Below are positions 1 to 4,931 of a DNA stretch of 6,194 nt, piece after piece. This DNA is from Rhodothermota bacterium (GTDB lineage: Bacteria > Hydrogenedentota > Hydrogenedentia > Hydrogenedentales > GCA-2746185). Numbering within the stretch: position 1 is the first letter of the stretch; each line of letters starts with the position of its first letter. Both the position numbers and the translations under genes were made by a program. The stretch is from the NCBI GenBank assembly GCA_009885415.1, contig VFKU01000495.1:1-6194 (forward strand), given 5' to 3'. A model generated the notes under the pieces. The model ran no database searches, was not told the origin of the DNA, and was given only the letters and a program-made list of their open reading frames with translations.

Positions 1-1
1 C

Positions 2-553
2 AATGGCACCTTTGTCATCGAGGTGCATCCCGAGTGGTCGCCGTTGGGCGCGGCGCAGTTCCGTGCGGCGGTCGAAGACGGAGTCTATAACGAAGCGCGC
101 TTCTTTCGCGTGATTCCTGGCTTCATCGCGCAATGGGGTATTTCCGGCGATCCGGAGAAGACGTCCGCGTGGGAGAAGAGAAACATTCAGGACGAGCCGG
201 TCAAGACTTCCAACGTGCGTGGCACGATTACCTATGCAAAGTCCCAGATGCCGAACTCTCGCACGACCCAACTCTTCGTGAATTTGAAGGACAACCTGCA
301 ACTTGACGGCATGGGCTTCTCGCCCTTTGGAAAAGTTGTCAAGGGAATGGAGGTCGCAGACGCGATCAACCCTGAGTACGGGGAGCAGCCTGACCAGGGC
401 GAGATGGAGGCGCGGGGAAACGCCTACCTCAAGGAGTATTTCCCAAAACTCGATTACATCAAGGAAGCCAAGATCCTGGGGAGCGTGACGCCCGCGCCGC
501 CGCCGGCCGATGCCGCTCCGGTCGAGACCGCGCCCGCTCCGAAGCAAGACTAA
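2..553 (+). CDS. Cyclophilin-type peptidyl-prolyl cis-trans isomerase, 3' part (N-terminus outside window)
   Basis: This enzyme catalyses cis-trans isomerisation of Xaa-Pro bonds and assists protein folding. The reading frame is open from base 2, and the first visible residues (NGTFVIEVHPEW) already lie in the first strand of the cyclophilin barrel, so the true start and any signal peptide are missing; an internal ATG at 23 is not the start. In the 183 visible residues, FFRVIPGF (34-41) supplies the catalytic Arg36 and Phe41, Gln44 follows in IAQWG, and TQLFVN (89-94) gives Gln90 and Phe92, matching the human CypA active-site residues R55, F60, Q63, Q111 and F113. The position equivalent to CypA Trp121 is Gln (NLQLDG), as in many bacterial cyclophilins. 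A segment with GNAYLKEYFPKLDYI (139-153) is typical of a bacterial subfamily. The C-terminus from about 161 is a Pro/Ala-rich, probably disordered tail. Localisation (cytoplasm or periplasm) cannot be decided. Family assignment is firm. Confidence 0.93.
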   Translation, partial: NGTFVIEVHPEWSPLGAAQFRAAVEDGVYNEARFFRVIPGFIAQWGISGDPEKTSAWEKRNIQDEPVKTSNVRGTITYAKSQMPNSRTTQLFVNLKDNLQLDGMGFSPFGKVVKGMEVADAINPEYGEQPDQGEMEARGNAYLKEYFPKLDYIKEAKILGSVTPAPPPADAAPVETAPAPKQD

Positions 554-566
554 GGCGCGGGCCGCG
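529..566. terminator. Possible GC-rich hairpin between convergent gene ends
   Basis: The isomerase stop (551-553) and the fused glycosyltransferase stop (567-569, minus strand) are 13 bp apart and converge. GCCCGC (532-537) can pair with GCGGGC (557-562), extended by CGC (529-531) with GCG (564-566) across a one-base bulge, leaving a 19-nt loop. Neither strand shows a U-tract after the stem, so this is at most a weak bidirectional terminator. In a GC-rich Pro/Ala-coding tail such an inverted repeat may arise by chance. Confidence 0.22.
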
Positions 567-1868
567 TTAGGGTCCGCCGCGGCGATACATCCGGGAAAGT
601 TTTTCCGGCGAGACGCCCAGCCAGTACAGCCCTACGATGAGCGCGTTTCGCGCCGTCGTGCGCCACGGACCTAATCTTCGCCAGCGCTCCCCGCGGGTCA
701 CCGCGGCTGAACGCGCGATTTCGATGCGTCCGAGATGCCGCAGCCGGCGCGCGAATTCGAAGTCCTCCATGATCGGCATCGCTCGGAAACCGCCGGCGCG
801 CCGAAAGTCGGATTTCCGCAGAAAGAGTCCCTGGTCGCCATAGGGAAGTTGGAAATATCGCGCGCGGAGCGCCGTCGAGCCCGCGACGATCCGCATCGAC
901 GCCGAGTCGAAATCCGTCGCGAAGCGAAACGCGCCGGCGATCACACCGGGCCGGGCGAGACACTCCCGGATATCGTCAAGATAGGATGCGGGGACCCGCG
1001 TGTCCGCGTGCAGAAATAACAATGTGTCGCCTGTGGCCTTCGCCGCGCCCAGGTTCATCTGCGCCGCCCGCCCGCCGGTAGTCGCCTCAAAGCATCGCGC
1101 GCCGTGATCTCGAGCGATGCGCAGCGTCGCGTCCATACTTCCGCCGTCGACCACCACGACTTCAATATTTTTTCCGGCATCCAGCGCGCGCAGCGTGTCC
1201 GCCAGTCGCCCCGCCTCGTTTAAGGTCGGGATGATTACGCTCAGCGGCGGAGTTTTACCCGAGACGTGGCGTTCCCAAATCGCGAGGTCCTTCGGACGGT
1301 CCACGTCTTCGAGCGGGGCCAACAGCGCCACACGCAGCCCCGCGTCACGCGCGCGCGCCAAGGACTGCGCGAGCACCTGGTCGGTACCCCAGTCGATTCC
1401 GTTGAATAATGTTTGCCAGGTGTCCGACGCTTTGGCCCGAATCCCGACAAGGTAGTAGCCGCCGTCGAGCGCCGGGCCGAGGAGCACTTCGTTCCGTTCC
1501 AAGGCCTCGAATGCCGCGTCGTAGGTTTCCGGGCCGAGATCGGGACAGTCGCAGCCCACCAGGACCGCCCGCGTCGCGCCGTCTTGGAAGGCCCTGCGAA
1601 ATGCTTCGGCCATGCGCGCGCCGAGATCGCCTTCGGACTGATGCCGCAGCCGCGCGTCCGGCCCCAGCCATGTGCGCATCGCGTCTTCGTTCCCGCCGGT
1701 CCACTGCACCTCGACGCTCGCCGCGCTGAAGCGCCGCGCTTGCCGAAGCGTGTGCTCCGTCAATTTCCGATGCAGCTCGGCAGCGCCCTCCGGGCCGAGC
1801 GCCGGGATCATCCGGGTCTTCGTCGCGCCGGGCTCGGGGTAGCGCGTGAAGACAATCAGACGATTCAT
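567..1868 (-). CDS. Two-domain glycosyltransferase: TIGR04282 (DUF2064) fused to TIGR04283 (GT2 family)
   Basis: This 433-residue protein joins two glycosyltransferase modules usually found as separate, adjacent genes. Domain 1 (about 1-195) has the TIGR04282/DUF2064 hallmarks: LIVFTRYPEPGATKTRM (4-20), GCDCPDLGPETYDAA (105-119), GPALDGGYYLVG (131-142), GIDWGTDQVL (157-166) and the closing DVDRPKDL (188-195). A linker of about 13 residues follows. Domain 2 (about 209-430) is a GT2-type GT-A fold of TIGR04283: LSVIIPTLNEAGRL (209-222), VVVDGGSMDAT (238-248), GRAAQMN (266-272), a DxD-like FLHADT (285-290), PYGDQGLFLRK (342-352), and MEDFEFARRL (367-376), with the family ending NALIVGLYWLGVSPEKL. 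No transmembrane helix is evident, so it is probably cytoplasmic or membrane-peripheral. NCBI labels both families 'arsenosugar biosynthesis glycosyltransferase' by association; the real acceptor here is unknown. The ATG has GAAGG about 7 nt upstream and overlaps the preceding degraded frame as ATGA. Family call firm, function uncertain. Confidence 0.92.
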   Translation of the reverse strand: MNRLIVFTRYPEPGATKTRMIPALGPEGAAELHRKLTEHTLRQARRFSAASVEVQWTGGNEDAMRTWLGPDARLRHQSEGDLGARMAEAFRRAFQDGATRAVLVGCDCPDLGPETYDAAFEALERNEVLLGPALDGGYYLVGIRAKASDTWQTLFNGIDWGTDQVLAQSLARARDAGLRVALLAPLEDVDRPKDLAIWERHVSGKTPPLSVIIPTLNEAGRLADTLRALDAGKNIEVVVVDGGSMDATLRIARDHGARCFEATTGGRAAQMNLGAAKATGDTLLFLHADTRVPASYLDDIRECLARPGVIAGAFRFATDFDSASMRIVAGSTALRARYFQLPYGDQGLFLRKSDFRRAGGFRAMPIMEDFEFARRLRHLGRIEIARSAAVTRGERWRRLGPWRTTARNALIVGLYWLGVSPEKLSRMYRRGGP

Positions 1869-2050
1869 CGAGAGACCTTCGCGAGTCCCGCGCGCACGGG
1901 CCGCCCGCAGAGGACAAGCCAGACCGCCGTCAGCACGAAGGGTAGAGCGATTACATCCATGTGCGCCGAGTTGTACGTTTTCTTCAGCAACACCGGGTTC
2001 CGCCCGTAGAGGTGCGATTGCGCGAGGGGGACCGCGGCGCGTGTGATGCG
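1865..2050 (-). pseudogene. Internal fragment of a polytopic membrane glycosyltransferase (GT-C / DUF2029-like)
   Basis: The 198-bp gap between the DUF547 stop and the fused glycosyltransferase start is open in one frame and its translation looks like real protein. LYGRNPVLLKKTYNSAHMD is followed by a hydrophobic stretch (VIALPFVLTAVWLVL) and GRPVRAGLA. In polyprenol-phosphate-sugar-dependent membrane glycosyltransferases (GT87/DUF2029-like) I recall the pattern 'W-NP-LLKE--NSAHMD---LP--LLALWL-LRGR-LAGLALG'. The ~55 recognisable residues are an internal piece of a protein of several hundred residues. Upstream the frame runs into the DUF547 gene and downstream it stops after AGLAKVSR, where the family would continue. 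I therefore read it as a remnant left by deletions on both sides. Its TGA overlaps the next gene's ATG (ATGA). An alternative is a 31-residue single-pass peptide starting at the ATG at 1960, but that has no ribosome binding site. The family match is from memory. Confidence 0.6.
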
Positions 2051-2066
2051 GGAGGGGAGCACCGGG

Positions 2067-2999
2067 TCAATCTTGCTCGTTGAGCGACCAGTTGTAGTCG
2101 AGAAACTCGACCCGGTATGTATTTTCAAAGAGGAACTTCGCGTCCTCCGGGCCGACGTAGCGGCGCGCGAATTCGAGTACCGCGTTTTCGTCGGCGGAGT
2201 GCCCCTGGATTGCGCCGGCCGCGTTGTACACACTCGTGAAGTCGCCGCCGTACCATTTCAGAATCGGCGAAAGGCGGACGATTTTCTTCTCGCGATCGAT
2301 CTGAAAGCGGTGCGGTGCGCCGAGGAAACGGCGCGACTGGTCGTCCAGTTGCGCGCTGAGCTTCTCCTCCGTGAACACCTCGGCGCGCAAAGGCGGACAC
2401 CCTTTCGCCGCGCAGACCAGCGCTGCGTGCACGCGCGGTTCCCGGAATTCCTTGCGCAAAATTTCATGCTCGATATGGTCCAGTGTCATGTCGCGGCCCG
2501 CGACGTGTGTCGTGATTTTGTCCCACACCCCGTCAATCTGGCGGATGCTGTTCTCCGGAAAGCGAAGGCCCGACACAATTCCGCCCCGTTTGATCGGGTA
2601 GTGGTCCAGAATTCGCTGCAAGGCAATCGCGTTGTACGCGTTGATCCAGAAGGCGATCCGGGCCGCCTCGGGCCATGCCGTGATCGCGGAGACCTCGAGG
2701 CCGGCCAGTGAGTTCACGAAACGGTCCAAGGGAGCGCGGTGGTCCTTCAGCCGGCGATAATCCACCCGCCCCTCGCCGTCGACATACTCGTGCAAGAGCG
2801 CGTCCAGATTCGCTATCGAGTAGTTCTGCGTCGTTGCGTTCGCGCTGATGTTTCGTGGCGATCCAGCGGGCTCGGGCTTGGCGGTGGGGCCTGTGCACGC
2901 CGCAGTGCTCACCGTAAGCAGGAGCGCGAGGACCCAGCGCCCGAACAGAAGTCGCGGCGGCCTTTTACATTGCGCGGATGCAAAAAATAGGACGGGCAT
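2067..2999 (-). CDS. DUF547 domain protein, exported, possible lipoprotein
   Basis: DUF547 (PF04784) proteins have no established biochemical role. From the ATG at 2999 the product has 310 residues. The N-terminus has basic residues (KRPPR, R20) then a hydrophobic stretch (WVLALLLTV) ending in TAAC at Cys35, a signal peptide with a weak lipobox (Thr at -3 is unusual). A Pro/Ala/Ser linker leads to the domain, with the family signatures FWINAYNA (117-124), TLDHIEHEILR near 172-182, HAALVCAAKGCPPLR (191-205, conserved His191, Cys196, Cys201) and WYGGDF (249-254). The frame also has a GTG at 3062 (331 residues), but the extra 21 residues are not signal-like; a GTG at 3008 is a third option. None has a good ribosome binding site. 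A possible extended -10 box (TGTTATGCT, minus strand, near 3045-3053) lies between the GTG at 3062 and the ATG, which mildly favours the shorter form. DUF547 genes recur near TIGR04282/TIGR04283 glycosyltransferases, as here, suggesting a shared envelope or glycoconjugate function. Confidence 0.88.
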   Translation of the reverse strand: MPVLFFASAQCKRPPRLLFGRWVLALLLTVSTAACTGPTAKPEPAGSPRNISANATTQNYSIANLDALLHEYVDGEGRVDYRRLKDHRAPLDRFVNSLAGLEVSAITAWPEAARIAFWINAYNAIALQRILDHYPIKRGGIVSGLRFPENSIRQIDGVWDKITTHVAGRDMTLDHIEHEILRKEFREPRVHAALVCAAKGCPPLRAEVFTEEKLSAQLDDQSRRFLGAPHRFQIDREKKIVRLSPILKWYGGDFTSVYNAAGAIQGHSADENAVLEFARRYVGPEDAKFLFENTYRVEFLDYNWSLNEQD

Positions 3000-3106
3000 G
3001 AAGGGCACTCGGCCAGGACGCTCCCGGCAGTGTGGATGGCGGACAGCATAACATCCGGCCACGCTGCGACGACGTACTCCGGTCCCTTCAGCCGCAAGGC
3101 ACGGGT

Positions 3107-4834
3107 CTACTTGTCCGTGTCGATGCGCCCCAAGCTCTCGAAGAATCCGGGCGCGTCGCCATAGTCCGGCGCGTCGTAGATGATGTTCATCTTCTCGAGC
3201 AGCGTGCCCTCGGACACGTGCAAGTCGATCTGCGAACGCTCAAAATCCACCTGCGCGCGAACTTCACGCGCCTGGGCCGCCGTGAGATCCTCCTGCTTGA
3301 GGAGTACGTTCTGCGCCGTCGTCACCCCGATGCGCAGGCGCTTCTCCTCCGCCTCGACGTTTACCTCTTCAAGCACGCGCGCCTGTTTGGTGCTTTCCAC
3401 CAGGATGCGATTGCTCACCATCGCGTGGATCGCCGTGCGAACGCCGAGCATCGCGTTCTGCTTCACCTTTATTAGGCGTTGTTCCTCCTGCCGAAGGAAC
3501 AATTTGTTGCGCTGATAGTTGCCCCGTGCCGTCCGGTTTCCCAGCGGGACCGAGGCCACCGCGCCAATCGTCCAGGTGCGGTGGCTGTCGTCCCCCAGGC
3601 CATTGAAAATATCTCTCCCATCGATCTCGAGCGCGTTGCGTCCGAAGCTCGTCGAAAGGTCCAGCTGCGGAAACAAGTCGTTCCGGCTGGCCTTCAAGCT
3701 CAGATCGGCATTCTCGATCGCCAGTTGTGCGCTGATCACGTCGGGCCGGCGTTCAATCGCCGTCCTCATGCTCGTGTCGAGGTCGTACTCTGGGTCGTGA
3801 ATGAGTGGGCTATCGACCGGAATGATGTTCGCGCCTGACAAGAGATCGCCCGTTTCATTCATCAGGCCCATGCGGGTCTTTAGCAAATCTTCCGCGTCGA
3901 GCACGAAGGTCCGCGCAGTGACGAGATCGCTCTGGCGCGCCGCCACACCCGCCTTCGCCTGGAACACTTCCAGCTCGGCCGCCGTCCCCAGTTCGAAGCG
4001 CTGCTCGTTGATACGCTGCACGCGCACCGCGTTGTCCAGCGCCCGCTGACGCACTTTGAGCTGCTCGACCGCGCCCACGAGGTCCCAGTAACTTTTCACC
4101 ACCTCGCCGATGGTCGTCATTAAAATCAATTCCGCTTGCGCGTCTGAAATCTTCTGGTTGTTCTTCGCGCGCTTCAGCCGCACCAGGTTCGACTTCGTGC
4201 CCATCCCGCGCAACAGAGGCTGCGTAAGCGCGAGCGTCCAGTCCGCGGTGTAGTTCGTGAGGGGAGCAAAAGTGACCGGGTCGCGAATGAAGGTGCTGCG
4301 TTCGCGGCTCACGTTAAAGCCGAAGCTGTATTGGGTCCCGACCCACGTCCGGCCGCGAAGCGCCAACTGGTAATCCTGCAGCCGGGACTGGATGTTGACG
4401 ACATTACCGCCGGAGAAATTCTGGATCTGTGCACTCGCCGGGCGCGCCGTGTCGGTATGCTTTGCGCTCAATTCGAGCGCTGGGTCGAAATCGCCGCGCG
4501 CGGCCATCAGGTCCGCGTCCGACATCGCAATCCCGTACCCCGCGATCAGGATGTCCTGGTTGCTCTTCAGCGCCTGCTGGACGCATTGCTCCACCGTCAT
4601 CCGCACGGGCTCGCCGACCAGTTTCTGGTCGACCTCTTCCCGCAAGCGGTCGAGATCCAAGAGCTCCACCTTCAGGTTCTGGAAGAGGTTCTTCTCGTCG
4701 CCGGGTTTGTCCGCCGCGGAGGGCTCCGTAGGCTCCTTCAAGTCCGCATCGGCCTTGTTTTCCTGCGCACTGGCAGACCAGGACGCCATCGCCGCAAGCG
4801 TAAACACGACCAAAATTGTAATTGCACGACGCAT
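3107..4834 (-). CDS. TolC-family outer membrane efflux protein
   Basis: This is the outer-membrane channel component of a tripartite export system or type I secretion system; the trimer forms a beta-barrel plus a periplasmic alpha-helical tunnel. The product has 575 residues. Residues 1-23 form a typical signal peptide (MRR, hydrophobic core, cleavage after ASA), with no lipobox Cys, so it is unlikely to be a lipidated OprM/NodT-type protein. An acidic, charged extension (about 24-75) precedes the first OEP (PF02321) repeat, which opens at MTVEQCVQQALKSNQDI (79-95) and includes the beta-strand end LALTQPLLRGMG (201-212) followed by long amphipathic helices. The second repeat starts near 355 with the diagnostic RRPDVISAQLAIENADLSL (362-380) and LFPQLDLS. 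It ends with a short DAPDYGDAPGF tail. The ATG has an AAGGAG ribosome binding site. No membrane-fusion or inner-membrane transporter gene is visible beside it, so its substrate cannot be inferred. Confidence 0.95.
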   Translation of the reverse strand: MRRAITILVVFTLAAMASWSASAQENKADADLKEPTEPSAADKPGDEKNLFQNLKVELLDLDRLREEVDQKLVGEPVRMTVEQCVQQALKSNQDILIAGYGIAMSDADLMAARGDFDPALELSAKHTDTARPASAQIQNFSGGNVVNIQSRLQDYQLALRGRTWVGTQYSFGFNVSRERSTFIRDPVTFAPLTNYTADWTLALTQPLLRGMGTKSNLVRLKRAKNNQKISDAQAELILMTTIGEVVKSYWDLVGAVEQLKVRQRALDNAVRVQRINEQRFELGTAAELEVFQAKAGVAARQSDLVTARTFVLDAEDLLKTRMGLMNETGDLLSGANIIPVDSPLIHDPEYDLDTSMRTAIERRPDVISAQLAIENADLSLKASRNDLFPQLDLSTSFGRNALEIDGRDIFNGLGDDSHRTWTIGAVASVPLGNRTARGNYQRNKLFLRQEEQRLIKVKQNAMLGVRTAIHAMVSNRILVESTKQARVLEEVNVEAEEKRLRIGVTTAQNVLLKQEDLTAAQAREVRAQVDFERSQIDLHVSEGTLLEKMNIIYDAPDYGDAPGFFESLGRIDTDK

Positions 4835-4840
4835 GACCTT

Positions 4841-4846
4841 CTCCTT
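4841..4846 (-). promoter_or_regulatory. Strong Shine-Dalgarno of the TolC-family gene
   Basis: On the minus strand AAGGAG stands 6 nt upstream of the ATG at 4834. It is the clearest ribosome binding site in the window and fixes this start, in agreement with the signal peptide that follows immediately. Confidence 0.85.
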
Positions 4847-4869
4847 ACATTCGGCAAACCGGGAAAGTG

Positions 4870-4896
4870 CGATTACTTAGACACTGAAACGATCAA
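4870..4896 (-). promoter_or_regulatory. Weak sigma-70-like promoter candidate upstream of tolC
   Basis: On the minus strand TTGATC (4891-4896) and TAATCG (4870-4875) are spaced by 15 bp, shorter than the preferred 17. They lie in the 97-bp purA-tolC gap, within a 50-bp stretch (4871-4920) of only 34% GC, far below the flanking genes. The location is right for a tolC promoter, but the match is poor and the true sigma factor preference of this organism is unknown. Confidence 0.25.
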
Positions 4897-4912
4897 AGAA
4901 GTTTCCTTCTTT
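4895..4912. repeat. Perfect 7-bp inverted repeat in the purA-tolC gap
   Basis: AAAGAAG (4895-4901) and CTTCTTT (4906-4912) are perfect reverse complements separated by 4 bases. On the minus-strand transcript the loop reads GAAA, a stable GNRA-type tetraloop. It begins 20 bases after the purA stop codon and 61 bases before the tolC start. The stem is AT-rich and no U-tract follows, so it is a poor textbook terminator. It could be a weak purA 3'-end hairpin or a dyad operator, since it abuts the candidate -35 element. The dyad is seen directly; the function is inferred. Confidence 0.5.
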
Positions 4913-4931
4913 CTCGAAATACGCGCCCCGA

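Noticed and set aside
1345..1917. 190-codon minus-strand frame overlapping the start of the fused glycosyltransferase
   Set aside because: Arg/Ala/Gly-rich out-of-frame translation; the overlapping frame has clear DUF2064 motifs, so this is a shadow and not a frameshifted half of the gene.
1413..2009. 198-codon plus-strand frame opposite the TIGR04282 domain
   Set aside because: Antisense shadow: Arg/Pro-rich, no ribosome binding site and no motif, opposite a strongly conserved domain.
2067..2233. Upstream half of the frame that contains the membrane glycosyltransferase remnant
   Set aside because: This part lies inside the DUF547 gene in another frame and reads as Ser/Thr/Arg-rich sequence with no similarity to the remnant, so the fossil is limited to the intergenic part.
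2043..2711. 222-codon plus-strand open frame opposite the DUF547 gene
   Set aside because: Arg/Val/Ala-rich translation with no family motif; it is the antisense shadow of a well-supported DUF547 domain and is expected in GC-rich coding DNA.
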